DNA of 64,000 nt from assembly GCA_001600055.1 (NCBI GenBank), contig BCIV01000020.1:21553-85552 (forward strand), in the 5' to 3' direction. Positions 11,602-23,111 of the stretch are shown here, in pieces (the first letter of the stretch is position 1; each line of letters begins with the position of its first letter). Origin of the DNA: Filobasidium wieringae. Taxonomy: Eukaryota; Basidiomycota; Tremellomycetes; Filobasidiales; Filobasidiaceae. The position numbers and the translations under genes were made by a program. Under the pieces are notes generated by a model. The model saw only the letters and a list, made by a program, of their open reading frames with translations, did no database searches and was not told the DNA's origin.

Positions 11602-14600
11602 ATGAAGACCTTCAGCAAACTATGGCGAAGGCCTCGGGCATCGTCTCCTCGGGTAGAAGATGTGGAAGCTGGCAACGAAAACAAGGACTCGGTAGACAAC
11701 AGCGAGGATGAGATCAAGACAGATGACGATCAGATGTTTGCTTTTGTGCCCGTCTTGGCAGATCGTGCTTACGACCTGATGGCGGCGAACTTGTTCCAAC
11801 AAGCGATCACTCGCGGCCATGTCAAGATAAACGATGCAGATGCCATCTTCATTCGCAGGGCCAAAAAGGAATATGTGTAAAGTCAATCTATGCTCATACG
11901 AAATGTACAAATCTGGCTAATCGCAAAATATCTTGACAGGTCCTTCCCTCCTGAGGTCATCGAAGGCGGCTTGTGGCATGATATCTTACGCGCGTTAAAT
12001 ATCGATGCAGGATTGCATATGTCCAATGATCTTATCCAAGCAGTGGTGGATTCAAGCGATGGCCAGACTCCATGGATCTCGATCGACGCGGAGATGCGAA
12101 TTCAGGTGGTCGACAGCATTGGAGAATTGCAATCAGCACGCAAAAGTCAGAATGCCGCCTTCGTTAGACGGTCTCGATCCCTATTTATCTGGTCAGACAA
12201 TGCACACAAGGTACTCGAGGACGCAGATGGATTGCTGGTTCGTATGATGGCTACGGTATGGGAGAGACGAAACGACAAGAGGCCTCGAAGAGCGCTCAAG
12301 TTCGTTTCGGCATCTCGAGCAGAGCCTGAAGCTGTGGACCCACTCGAAAGCTCCTCGAAAGAAACTATACAGAAAGATCAAGCGGAGATCTTGCACACCG
12401 TTCAGAACTCCACGGCAACCTTTGAAAATGCGCACCATTGTGAAGACCAGGTCACCAACAGGCCGATCATGCTATTTGCCCCTATCACAACGGGACTCGC
12501 CATCATACTAGCCATGGCAATTGCTGGCGATGGGATAGGTAAATATGATATCTCCCTGGCTGCAAAAAGTATGAGAATTCTCTATAACAATCATTTACTA
12601 TGTTTATACTTAGGTGTACTTATCAAGGAATACATGTTGGATGGCGATGCGACTCGCTTCGCGCTACTGGTTACGCTGCCGTTCAGGCTATGCGTTTCAA
12701 CCTGTGAGTATGTGAACGTAGAACCAGAACCAACGTACCTACTTGTTCTCTCGAGCCAGTCTTCCTGTTGTTCCTCGTTGGACAATTGTGGCATATTGTA
12801 GGGCCGGTATCCCATCTGAAAGCGAACAGCCGGTTTTACAGCGGGGAACGACCAAAATGGCGATCCGGTCTTGCTTTGCCTGAGTTCACCGTGATCGTGC
12901 CAGTATACAAAGAAGGGCTTGAAACAGTCATAGTACCGACCGTCGAGAGTCTGAATAAAGCTATTACGACGTACGAACGTCAAGGCGGATGCGCCCGTAT
13001 CCTTGTTTGCGAGGACGGCATGCAATGTATCTCACCAGAGCTTCAGGCAGCGCGTCGTGAATTTTACGATAGACAGGGTATGGCATGGATTGCCAGGCCT
13101 CCCCACGGAGACGACTTCATCAGGAAAGGTCGGTTCAAGAAGGCCTCGAACATGAATTTTGGCTTCGAGCTCTCATTACGTGTGGAAGAACTGATGACTG
13201 GCCACTCGGAAGACGATCAAGAACCGATCGAGATGGCGTATGAGCAAGCGTTGGATATGGCTATTGCAGAGAGTCAGGGAAAGGCTTGGGCTGCGGGAAA
13301 TATCCGAATGTGATGAGTCAATCTGAACTTTCTGCTTGGTTCGAGCGTGCTCATCGTTTGATCATTTTGCAGTGGGGAATTGCTGCTCATCGTTGATTGC
13401 GACACAAGGTATGACGAGCCACAGTCGATTCACTGTCGCCGTAGTTGACACGGCTGCTTTGGTTCTCCTCTTAGAGTCCCTAGTGTCCGTCCTCCTTTAT
13501 ATGACAAAGAATGTGAAAGGTGATCCCCTTACAACCGTTGTCTTCAGGACTGCTTCCTAGATGCCGCCAACGAATTCAATGACTCGCCTGAATTGGCCAT
13601 ATTACAGCACGAATCGGGTGTTCTGTTGGTAATCGAGCATTACTTTGAGCGAGGAATTGCTTTCTTCACGGAACGTATCAACAAGGCGATCACTTATTGT
13701 ACCGCAAACGGCGAGGTATGTTGTGTTTCCGACGACTTGCAGAAGATTGGCAGCGACTGACACCTCTTATCGGTCAGACCGCGCCATTCGTCGGTCATAA
13801 TGCGTTTCTGCGGTAGGTCTCCCTGTGGCGTCCGGGTGAAACCGACAATGGCTGACTGGGGTCGCATCGACAGCTGGTCCGCTCTACAGGACGTAGCAAT
13901 GAAAGACGAGGATGGGAACACCAAGATCTGGTCAGAATCGCACGTCTCCGAAGGTGAGCGACATTCGAGGCCGAATCGAACCATAGTCAACCTTTTAAAT
14001 AGATCACCCTTGTCGAGTCAGATTTCGACGTGTCCTTGAGACTGCTCATCAGTGGCTACATCACCCGCTGGGCGACCTATTCGAACGGCGAGTTCAAAGA
14101 AGGTGTTAGCCTGACGATAAATGACGAGATGTGAGCATCCGTATCGGAGAATCACCTCGAAATTCCTGACATGACGCGTGACACACCTCAGCGGAAGGTG
14201 GCAGAAATATGCTTATGGATGCAGCGAATTGCTTTTCCGGCCGCTCTTTCGATGGTACCGAGGACCAGTCTCTCCACTAGTCAGGAAATTCGTTTGGTCC
14301 AACGTCCCATTACATTCGAAGATCAGCGGGTTGTCGTACATTTTCAGCTATTATGCCATTGCGTGCGGATTCCCCTTCACGGTCATGAACTGGATGCTAC
14401 AAGGGGTGATGAAAGGCAACCTCGATGGTTATTATCTAGGCAGTGAGTTGGGCGATCGACCATAGATGCGTTCACCGTGGTCCTGACCAATGTGACAGGC
14501 TGGGAGATTTGGATCTCACTCGTTGTAGTCTTTGTGATCGCTGGAAACATTTCCGGAGCGGTAGGTCGCCGACCGCGAAGACCGCGACAGCTCGACCGCT

Positions 14601-15238
14601 TGATCTCATTTCTGCTCGCTCAGATCCTTTCACATCGACGAATGGAATACGGTCTGGGCCATGCGTTGCTCGAGTACCTGAAATGGGTTCCATTCTTCTT
14701 CGTCTTCTTCGGCGGTATCAGCTACCACGTGTCGACAGCTCTTCTCGCTCATATGGTTGGATATAACAGTCAGTCCCTGGTTGATATATAGTTGCTGAAC
14801 AGCCTGGATAATGCCCCGTACATTCTTGCTCTGCGTTACAGTGCTATGGGCGGGGACCGTCAAGGAAGTTGAAGTTTCGTAGGTTTGCATGGGATCCAGC
14901 CTGCCCAGCGCTATCCTGACATCCGATTTCCCAACAAAGCAACTTTTTCAAAGAGATCCCTCACATCCTCAAGAAATTCTGGCCCCTCTACTTGATATGC
15001 TTGAGCCTGATCGCAGCGATTATCGTGATGACGATGGATTTCATTCCTAAAGGGTATAGGATTCTGGGATTCGTTGATATCGCTCCATTCGGTATCGTGG
15101 TTGGTTCTCACATATTACTACCGCTCGTGTTGAACCGTAAGTGTTGGAAGCCGCTACGATGTCGGGATCTGGGTTGACTTTGTTCATCGTCACACAGCTT
15201 GGTTGATGAAGTTCCGTAAGTCCCTGTTCCGTCTCTAA
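11602..15238 (+). CDS. Family-2 processive-type glycosyltransferase, multi-pass membrane protein
   Basis: Predicted membrane polysaccharide synthase of the GT2 superfamily (chitin/cellulose-synthase-like fold). Exon 1 begins MKTFSKLWRR at 11602. A cytosolic region follows, then membrane segments (PITTGLAIILAMAIAG, about 12485; a second near 12770). The catalytic domain starts at about 12880 (EFTVIVPVYKEGLE) and has ILVCEDGM and LLLIVDCDT (about 13380, the DxD-type site). Then come the HNAFLRW segment, EDFDVSLRLLISGY (about 14010) and RWQKYAYG (about 14195), equivalent to the Q/RxxRW product-binding motif. Several C-terminal membrane helices follow (about 14480-15130). A last small exon ends PWLMKFRKSLFRL with stop 15236-15238. 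The exon join between the DCDT motif and DCFLDAANEF (13,410-13,560) was not resolved with certainty. The polymer made cannot be named from sequence. Confidence 0.82.
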
Positions 15239-15611
15239 CGTGTTCCAAGAAGCGTTCACTGATATCGCATTGGCTGGAAGATTTCTGAACCCAACGGAGA
15301 TGAACTGTATGGCACAGCGATACAGGTGGTGTAGATGGAGAGGTAGGGTAGTCGGATCTCGCAGGTGTAAAAGATACTTTCTGTTTAGCTCCAGTTTTTG
15401 GGTATTTCCGGTTTCGGGATCGGTGTAGCTTTTGTATGATCGTGCGATAGGTTTCGTTGTTCCTGATATGATCGATTGTGTAGTGAGCGGGAAGATGGTG
15501 AGGGATGGGATAATTGGGACCAGCGGGGAAAGAAGTCCAGGCTATATGTGATCTGATGGCTTGTCGAAATTCTTCGAGATATGGTGTCATATCATCGCAA
15601 TGGTCAAGTCT
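15239..15611. other. Intergenic, nothing recognised
   Basis: Short region downstream of the glycosyltransferase. A 160-codon minus-strand open frame crosses into the end of the glycosyltransferase gene, has no recognisable feature and overlaps its coding exons, so I treat it as a shadow. Confidence 0.5.
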
Positions 15612-16188
15612 TCAGGTATAACCATGTGCTTGTCTATAGGGACTTTTGTTGAGTAACGGTATCGGCATACTATGGAAAAAGCAATCAAATATCAGTAAAA
15701 AATCAGAAATAAAGTTTCGGCATGATAGCAACTCACCTCGATTTTTCAACATATAGGTCAAGCAACAAACTAAAAGCGACTATACTCAACGACAAGATCA
15801 CTTGAAAGCCCTGCGTTCGACCAGAGATCAAAGTGGCCACCTATGTCAGACCGCTAGCCTTGGGCCTAGCTCAAGCGGTCGTGTTGCACCGAAAGAGACG
15901 TCCAGCTGGCATCTCTGATATCAATCCCGCACGTCGAAGTCCTCGTCGTAAAACAATGCCCAGAATTTCTAGCCGAACCTTCGATGATATGCTTACAACG
16001 GGTTCTGGACAGGCCGAGCAGGACAGATTTGGATATTCGATCAGGCCGAGGCACGATCTGACATCTTGCTTTCGTTCATAGGGCAGAAATAAATCTCGTC
16101 CGCCTGTCAGTCGTCGTTGACGATTTGCCGAGAGAGAAAGAGAGATCTGATGAGTTATCTGGTATGGGGATGTGATGGCAAACGGCAA
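15612..16188 (-). CDS. Possible small spliced membrane protein
   Basis: Two minus-strand exons look real. One (15840-15737) begins after a CATAG acceptor and encodes a hydrophobic helix (VILSLSIVAFSLLLDLYV). It ends at a GTGAGT donor and joins phase-correctly to 15669-15612, which ends QAHGYT and a stop. The 5' part is unclear: an open frame from an ATG at 16188 to a GTAAGC donor near 15,990 would join in phase, giving about 118 residues with one membrane helix. I do not recognise the family. It may also be a chance splice pattern. Confidence 0.33.
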
Positions 16189-16632
16189 GTCTGTTTTAGT
16201 CTCAGTCGACCAGTTGACTGGACGGTGATACGTGATGTTGTGATGTTGTCGCGCCCCGAGACTCTGCAGCTGAACGACGGTGGCATCGTTCCTCCGTTTG
16301 TCAATGTGTAGTGACTAGTGACTCATACGTGTGATCCTGGTCGCTATCAGTGGAGCTAGTTCAGTCAGTGAGAACGACATGGTATAGCTACATCGATCAT
16401 GTAGGTATCCAACCTCGCAGTGCACCATGAATCCAATATTAGCACGGGCAGTGACAGTAAATAGACCTGGACCGTCACCTATGACGACGCTCGACGGCAA
16501 CTGCAGCTCATCATCCACCAGAGCTGCATTGCCATTTCTACATCGACATCCCCAGCTCTTCCAACACTCGACTGACTCTAAACACACCCACTACAATAAC
16601 CACAACACATCCCACATCCACCATCAAACACC
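16189..16632. other. Upstream region of the DUG3-like gene
   Basis: About 440 bp with no convincing coding sequence. The last 80 bp before the ATG at 16633 is C/A-rich (CCACAACACATCC-type), typical of basidiomycete 5' leaders. Confidence 0.4.
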
Positions 16633-17805
16633 ATGTGTCGTTGGTTCACCTACCTTGGCCACGAGCCTCAACTACTCGAAGACGTCCTGCTCCGTCCGTC
16701 TCATTCCATCGTCAAACAGAGTAAGTCGTGCGAGTGTGAAATACGACCAGCCAGAACCTAACCGCATTCTACCTAAACCCAGTCGACGAACACTTTCTTC
16801 CCCCCGGTCACACTTCGTTCGACCCTTCCAGCGCGATCACCTCCGAGACCAAGCAATACCTCGCCCCCTCCTCCGCCAATGATTCCGGCTCACCCAACCC
16901 TCTGACGAACATGGACGGGTTCGGGATCTGTTGGTGGTCTGATGCGTTCGAGGAGTACAACTCTGGGGTCAAGGGAGACGTCCGACCGGTCATCTACAAG
17001 AACACTCGTCCTCCTCTCAACGACCTCGTTTTGAGGAGCTTAGCTAGAGGTGTTCAGACCAAGGCTGTGGTGGCTCATATTCGAGCTGGTACCGGTGAGT
17101 ACAGTCTGCATGCATTCGACCAGCCAACCACTCCCGCTGACAAGGCACGACCTACTCCTGCCAGGGCTTACTCCCGTCGTTGAGACCAACTGCCATCCCT
17201 TTCCCTTTGGCCGATCCGTCTTCTGCCATAACGGAGTACTGGGATCGTTCCACCTCTTCAAAGCTCGTCTCCTCGCGCTCTTGCCTATCCGGTACCAAGT
17301 CGCCATCCTCGGCACGACCGATAGCGAGCACATCGCCGCCCTCTATTTCTATCATCTCTACGGGGAAGACGGAGTGTGGGAAGACGTCGTGGATACCGAA
17401 TCGATGGCGTTGGCCATGCGCAAGACCCTCTCCAAGCTCGAACGACTCAAGGCGGAAGCGGAGGGGGACGGACCGGTGGAACACAACGCTCTCAACCTCC
17501 TGGTCAATTCCGGTTCTTCCGCCATCGCCATCCGGTACGCCTCTCCTGCGGGCCACGAAGCCCCCTCGCTGTACTACTCGACGTCGGCGGGTGCCGATCT
17601 CAATCGAAAGTTCAAGGGACATCCGGACGAGGGGAAACCGGGCGCACCTACCAGCGAGGGAGGAAGGGAGAAGGAGGATCATGGGAAACACGTGATCATC
17701 GCGAGCGAACCGACGACGTTCAAGTCGGAGGATTGGGAGTTGATCCCTGCGGGGAAGATGGTCGTGGTGGATGGCGACTTGGATTTGAAGATCGAGTCGC
17801 TATGA
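16633..17805 (+). CDS. DUG3: DUG3-like class II glutamine amidotransferase domain protein
   Basis: Member of the N-terminal-nucleophile glutamine amidotransferase family. In yeast Dug3 works with Dug2 in gamma-glutamyl cleavage of glutathione, in the cytosol. Three exons: 16633-16720, 16783-17094, 17165-17805, joined in phase. The protein starts MCRWFTYLGHEP, so Cys2 would be the nucleophile after Met removal. It continues with RPSHSIVKQ, MDGFGICWW (about 16911), AVVAHIRAGTG (about 17070), ETNCHPFPFG (about 17185), CHNGVLG (about 17225) and LGTTDSEHIAALYFYHLYG (about 17310), all core GATase II elements. The C-terminal third has a Gly/Glu-rich linker. Length about 345 residues, close to yeast Dug3. 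Substrate is inferred from family only; the basidiomycete protein may act on other gamma-glutamyl compounds. Confidence 0.85.
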
Positions 17806-18143
17806 GCGGAGTGGGGCCCGTGTGGTGGTAGATACGCTAGCCCTAGCATATCCAGATGTAGACTCTCGGTACCACTTGCTGTACTCGATACCATCCATTT
17901 CGCTCTCTCGGCCACAATCGAACCAACGCTAGTGATGGTGAAATATGAGATGGTACGAATCACAATCCCCCGAACGCCGAGGAATACACCGAGCCGAGGA
18001 TCTAAGTGAGCGAGATCACCTGATTATACGAGGAGCTTACCATGAAAGCCTCACCATTTATAAAGCAGCCATTGGATCGAGAACATCACCGCCAACGTCG
18101 AGATGTCATCTCCAACCTCTCACAACCGTAACACGCCACGACC
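17806..18143. other. Intergenic, promoter of SGNH hydrolase
   Basis: 338 bp between two plus-strand genes. It contains a TATA-like element at 18059 and nothing coding. Confidence 0.5.
18059..18065 (+). promoter_or_regulatory. TATA-like element of the SGNH hydrolase gene
   Basis: TATAAAG about 80 bp upstream of the ATG at 18144. Spacing and sequence fit a fungal TATA box. Confidence 0.45.
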
Positions 18144-19424
18144 ATGCTGCATCTCTGGCTCCTCCTGCTGTTCACATTGACGCTCACCCCGTTCGCACGG
18201 GCCGATCGATGGGTCGATATCTGGGGAACGATGCCGCAACTGACCGAGCCTGCCAACCTCCCACCAGCTCCGTTCAACGGTACCACCGGGGTCTTTCTCA
18301 ATTCCACCCTGCGTCAGACGATTCAGGTGACTCTCCCTGCGAAACAGATCCGGGTGAGGGTCTCTAACGTGTTCGGGGGGAGTGTTTTGCCCGTGACGGG
18401 GATGAGGATCGCCATGATCCCTGAGGGGATGACGTTGGGGACGGGAGCGATCGTGCCGGAGAGTTCCATGGCGATAACGTTCTCGGGGAACGAGTCCATC
18501 ACGATCCCCACCGGTTCTCAAGTCGTCTCCGACCCCATCCCCTTCGAGGTCACGGCGAAGGGGAACCTGTCCCTGTCTCTCTACCTGGACGGTGGTCAGG
18601 AAGCGTTCGCCATGACCTCGCACCCAGGGTCCCGGACGACGAGCTGGATGGGAGCGGGGGATCAGACTGGGGTTTATAACCTGACCGGGTCAGAGGTGCA
18701 GAGCGTGGCGCATTGGTACTTTATCAGTGCGGTCGAAGGATGGGTCGATGAGGCGGCGGGGGCACTGATCATTGTGGGGGACAGCATAACGGACGGTCGC
18801 GGGTCCACTACGAACGGGAACGATCGATGGCCCGACCGGTTGGTCGGTCGATTCCAAGCGGACGATCGTACCCGTGGAATCTCCGTGATCAACGAGGCAG
18901 CGGGAGGGAACAGGATCCTAGCGGATGGACTGGGACCGAACGCGCTGGGCCGGATCGACCGGGACGTCCTCGCTCGAACGGGGGCGAGGTACGCGATGAT
19001 CTTTGAAGGCGTGAACGATATCGGGACCGCCTCGAACGATTCACTCGCCCAGGAAGAGGTCGGGGATAAACTCATCCAAGCGTTCGATCAGATCATCACC
19101 CGAGTCCACGCCCAGCGTATTCCCATCTTCGGAGGGACGATCACCCCCTTCTCCGGGAACGTCACCATCCAACCCTACTCCGACCCTACTCGGGAACGGA
19201 CCCGTCAACGCGTGAACGCGTGGATAAGGACGAGCGGGAGGTTCGACCATGTGGTCGATTTCGACATGGTCGTGAGGGATCCCAACGATCCTTCCCGGTT
19301 GCTGGCAAGGTACGATAGTGGGGATTACCTCCACCCGAATCCTCTGGCGTATGGGAAGATGGCGGATGCGTTCGATCTGAGCGTGTTTGAGAGGTTCAAG
19401 GATGGGGTGGATGGGTATGATTGA
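18144..19424 (+). CDS. Secreted SGNH/GDSL-family hydrolase
   Basis: Single-exon, 426-residue predicted extracellular esterase/lipase-like enzyme. An N-terminal signal peptide is evident (MLHLWLLLLFTLTLTPFARA, cleavage probably after ARA). A beta-rich N-terminal domain of about 180 residues follows, then the SGNH domain. Block I is VGDSITDG (about residue 214, with the nucleophile Ser), block II is NEAAGGNR, block III is GVNDIG, and block V is YLHPNPLAYG near residue 400, giving the Asp/His of the triad. Several NxS/T sites suggest glycosylation. This two-domain layout is common in fungal extracellular SGNH hydrolases of unknown substrate, and it could be a carbohydrate esterase. G+C and codon use are higher than in the neighbouring intergenic DNA. 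Confidence 0.88.
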   Translation: MLHLWLLLLFTLTLTPFARADRWVDIWGTMPQLTEPANLPPAPFNGTTGVFLNSTLRQTIQVTLPAKQIRVRVSNVFGGSVLPVTGMRIAMIPEGMTLGTGAIVPESSMAITFSGNESITIPTGSQVVSDPIPFEVTAKGNLSLSLYLDGGQEAFAMTSHPGSRTTSWMGAGDQTGVYNLTGSEVQSVAHWYFISAVEGWVDEAAGALIIVGDSITDGRGSTTNGNDRWPDRLVGRFQADDRTRGISVINEAAGGNRILADGLGPNALGRIDRDVLARTGARYAMIFEGVNDIGTASNDSLAQEEVGDKLIQAFDQIITRVHAQRIPIFGGTITPFSGNVTIQPYSDPTRERTRQRVNAWIRTSGRFDHVVDFDMVVRDPNDPSRLLARYDSGDYLHPNPLAYGKMADAFDLSVFERFKDGVDGYD

Positions 19425-19738
19425 TGGGGGGGTCATGGTTTTGTATCGTATCGACCGCTGTTAGGAGATTGTCGTCATATAATCATCTTTGACGGTCACG
19501 TGAGGGAGATTGAATGTCGATTCGCGGTAACGTCGACGTCTACCATCTGCTAGCTGCTGGCCTACTGGAGCTACGAGGATATCTCCAGATCCAACAATAC
19601 GACATCCATCTCAACGAGACGTCGAACTCGGGCAACGTTTCCTTGCGCGATGACTCTTTCGCACGATGACTGATCATGTTGTTGGCAATGACAATAGCGG
19701 CTCGGAGCGGAGGTAGTCGAGGTCGGCTATCGGATGTT

Positions 19739-19762
19739 CACGTGTCGCACGTGTCGCACGTG
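19739..19762. repeat. Three CACGTG E-boxes in a 9-bp phased array
   Basis: CACGTG occurs at 19739-19744, 19748-19753 and 19757-19762, with TCG spacers. CACGTG is the core bound by Cbf1-type bHLH factors, which in yeast control sulfur-assimilation genes with Met4. It lies about 400 bp upstream of the sulfite-oxidase-family ATG. Confidence 0.65.
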
Positions 19763-20028
19763 TCTCGGCAGGAAGAGACCGGGTATCGTGCCAGTACCGG
19801 CATCGCTCGTCTCGTCGATATCGAGTCCATTTTTCGTGTCGAGTCTGCGTTGGGGAGAGCTGAGAACAGGGCAAATGCGGTCGATAAAGCGTCATTGTGG
19901 ATGGTCAGGATGGTACAATGGGCCAATAGTGCGACCAGGCAAGCACGTCGAAGTGCATCCAAGCTTCCCTGACTCTGCGTTCGAGGTTGAGCGATGTGAA
20001 GATGCAGTCGATGCAGGTGGAGGTCGCG

Positions 20029-20074
20029 TTCACGTCATCAACCGGAATAGTTTGGTCGTTCGTGATGACGTGAA
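20029..20074. promoter_or_regulatory. Inverted pair of TGACGTGAA sites
   Basis: TTCACGTCATC at 20029-20039 is the exact reverse complement of GATGACGTGAA at 20064-20074, with a 24-bp spacer. TGACGT is a CRE/bZIP-type core. The pair sits about 90-140 bp before the ATG of the sulfite oxidase gene. Confidence 0.5.
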
Positions 20075-20165
20075 AACGGTTGATAAGCAGCGATCTTATA
20101 ACACACAGCGCTCTCTTCACCGTCCCACGTCCCCCTCGACATCATCCACCACCACCAGCACCACC

Positions 20166-23111
20166 ATGGAGACCTCCATCACCCCCCTCAACCCATTCAC
20201 GACAGACCCCACCCACCCCCAGTACATCTCGGACGACCAACTCCCCCCCGCCCGCGGTCACTTCAGAAACGCTCTCGATCAGGGCGACAACCCTTCCCAC
20301 GCCCCCGTCCAGCAGCACGACAAGCCTCCCAAGGATTTCGAGCAGTTTGTGGGACGGTTCGATCATGCGCTCGTCCACGGGGAGGGAGCTGGGTTGACCA
20401 AGGGTGCGGGCGGGAGGGAGGAGGCGAGGAAGAGGTTGGCGGAGGCTTTCCCTTCGGAGAGTCAGCTCGGTTGGTACGGCTACATCGACGTCAGTACTCG
20501 TCGTTCCCTTCAACCTGGTCGCATTCGCTGAGCAAGTCACGGCTAGTGGGCGAACAACCCGGAAATGACGGCCAGAGCGGAGAAAGAACTCGCGTGAGTC
20601 GTCCTTCCCCTTGCTCTTCTTGTTCCTTCCTAGCGTTCCCCCACTGAACGCTCCCCTGGTTCTTGTCGACAGCACCCACACGTTCACAGACCCACCGGAG
20701 TTTCAACTGGATCCTTTACCTCATACCAACGTGAGCCCCGACGAGCATCCTTTCGCTCTCGTCGCCTTCGCCTCCGCTCTCCCAGCCTATCCTACTCTTC
20801 TTCCCCTCTTCTCCTCTTCTCCCACCTTATCCTCCTCTTCTGCTCTTCTTCTCTTCCGCTCCCTCCTTCTCTTCTCCACCGCTCTCTTCTCTTCTCCAAC
20901 GCTCTCTTCTCTTGTCCTTCCTTCTCGTCTCCTGCCCTGCCTTTCCCCTCCCAAGTCCTCCCCTAGCTCGAACTGACCCCCACAACCGCACGCAACACAG
21001 CCCATCCTCCTCGGACATCGGTTCAAGCAGTACCACCACGCCCTAGGCCCCAGTCTGGACAAGATGCCACAGGAGAGCTGGACCATCGTCAAACGGGAAA
21101 AGGCGGAGGATATGGTCAGTCACGTCGTCCGCTCCGTCGACCCCCAAACCCCCGCTGAACTGGAACCCTTCATTCCCCCCGCTGACCGTATCCCTTCATC
21201 CCCCCCCGCGTCTGCGTGCCTAGCTGATGGTCCTGGACTTTCCAAACAACTGCGAACCCCCGAGGGATAAACTCATGCGTTCCCATATAACCCCCAATGA
21301 GTACCATTACATCCGGAACCACGGCGGGATCCCCACGATCACTGACCCTTCCGCCTATTCCTTCGCCGTCACCGGGTTGGTAGGGCGGGAAGGGAGGTTG
21401 ACTCTGGACGATCTGAAGGATCCCGAGTTGTTTGAACAACGGGAAGTTCCGATCACCCTGCAGGTACGCCCGCCGTCCCCTCGTTCAGCCCTTTTCGTTG
21501 AGGAGGGATAGACTGATNGGGTTCACCGGAGCGACTAGTGTTCCGGGACGAGAAGGATCGAACAGATAGATCTTTATCCTGGGATCGGGGATGAGCTATT
21601 GAGTGCCGTGAGTTTCGTGGTCCCGGTCCATGTCGACATGTCGCGGGAACGTCTGGACTGATCCCCCACCGCTTTGCACTTCTAGCCATGGGCCGAAGGA
21701 GCCATCGGAACGGCCGTCTATAAGGTGAGTTCGTCGCTGCCCCTTGCCCCCGGACCTCGCAGCTGATACCTCCACCCGCACCAGGGAGTCACGTTGAAGA
21801 GCGTACTGGATCATTTCGGAGGGGCCAAACGGGAAGGTCTGCACGTCGAAGCCATAGGCGCCGATACTTATTTCAAAAAGGGAAAACTCTCAAACTGTTC
21901 GTCGACCTAGCTAGCCTTGTCCATCTCGCACGGGAGCTGATCCTTCCTGCCCGAATCCATACGTCGCGGTAGACGCCGTCTCGATCCCCATGAGAAAGGC
22001 TAAACATGAAGACGTCCTGCTCGCTTGGGAGATGAACGGGGAGCCGCTACCTAAATCACACGGCGCTCCGTTACGTCTCGTAGTCCCCGGGTTCATCGGT
22101 GCGAGGTGAGCCATCTCGTTCGTCTTTGAGCATCCACGAGATCCAGTCGACCGACCTCGGCCCTGATCCCCCCCCAGGTCAACGAAATGGGTCGTCTCCA
22201 TAAACGTCCTACCGGAACCCAGCTCGGGTCCCGTGCAGAGGCAAGAATATCTCTACTGGAATTCCCAGGTTGGGAAACACAACGAGCTCTTTTCCAGCGG
22301 ATGTGAGTCTCGTCTCGGGTTGGATATCGCGGGTCGGTCGCGCTCACCGGGTGCTCCCGCGCATAGTCTCCATCCAAGCCATGCCAGTCTCCTCTGCCCT
22401 CCTCGTGCCCAGGGACAAGCAGGTGGTCATCCACGACGGTTTCATCCATTGCGAAGGATGGGCTTATACCGGAGGCACGGACACGTGGATCGAGCGGGTG
22501 GAGGTGTCGGCCGATGGGGGTTTCGTCTGGCACGAGGTTCCACAGGAAAACATGTCGCCCAAGTATTACGGCTGTATGCGGTTGTGGCACTTCGAGTTGC
22601 CCGTACAGTCCGAGGGTTGGGTGAGTCCGCGAGGGGATCGGGATGTCGCGAATGGACCAGGGCTGATCGTGACGACCTCCCTTTGACAGTTGGAGTTGGT
22701 AGTCAGGGGATGGGGTAGGCCTTCGAGTTGGTCACGTCGGAAACCGCAATACTGATCTCGATCGTTCCCTCAGATGACGCCCTCAAGAGCCAGCCGACTT
22801 ATGTCAGATCCGCTTGGCAATGGGGTCTACACATCACAGTGAGTACAGGATTCTTCCACCGTCCCAACCCGCACTGACCAGTCCTCAACGTACAGTCCTC
22901 CGCACACCGAGTTCCCATCTACAGTGTGAACCGCACGTTACCTCTCACTGCGAAACGCTTGAAGGCGTTCGAGGATCACGGCGTACCGTTTGAACCCCTG
23001 ACCAAGCCTACCAGCTTCCCCGTCGAGTCACCGGAAGAGTATGATATGGCCATGAGGTCGAAAGGACCGAGGGACCCGGTCCCTTTCGAGTTTGTCAACG
23101 GGAAGTTCTAG
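20166..23111 (+). CDS. Sulfite oxidase family molybdopterin enzyme
   Basis: Predicted Mo-cofactor oxidoreductase oxidising sulfite to sulfate or a related substrate. I could trace exons 20166-20489, 20547-20593, 20673-20730, 21001-21114, 21224-21463, 21539-21607, 21686-21724 and 21785-about 21912, then further exons to 23111. The N-terminal part leads into [10 protein letters not shown]. Then come [18 protein letters not shown] (about 21290), the catalytic-loop Cys in [10 protein letters not shown] (about 21540) and [14 protein letters not shown] (about 21686). [12 protein letters not shown] and [10 protein letters not shown] (about 22020-22105) belong to the Mo-co fold. The dimerisation domain ([17 protein letters not shown], about 22470) ends at [19 protein letters not shown]. 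No haem b5 domain is visible, as in many fungal and plant enzymes. The splice join around 21,910-21,965 is uncertain. The N at 21518 falls in an intron. Upstream CACGTG boxes fit sulfur control (inference). Confidence 0.85.

Larger units (their letters stand above)
19425..20165. promoter_or_regulatory. Upstream region of the sulfite oxidase gene, with multiple ACGT-core sites
   Basis: 741 bp between the SGNH hydrolase and the sulfite-oxidase gene. It holds TCACGTGA (19496-19503), three phased CACGTG boxes (19739-19762), an inverted pair of TTCACGTCATC-type sites (20029-20039 and 20064-20074) and a TATA-like stretch near 20096. No convincing coding sequence; open frames here are shadows or upstream parts of the same frame. 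Confidence 0.6.

Noticed and set aside
15108..15590. 160-codon minus-strand open frame
   Set aside because: It overlaps the spliced C-terminal exons of the glycosyltransferase and has no recognisable domain.
19734..20531. Long plus-strand frame that would extend the sulfite oxidase N-terminus to 19734
   Set aside because: It runs through the CACGTG array and TATA-like region; the ATG at 20166 has a typical C/A-rich leader before it and starts family-like sequence.
21464..21690. Apparent loss of the sulfite oxidase catalytic-cysteine loop near the ambiguous base
   Set aside because: I first looked for CAGNRR and did not find it. This fungal clade uses CSGTRR, which is present as a short exon at 21539-21607; the N at 21518 is in the intron before it.
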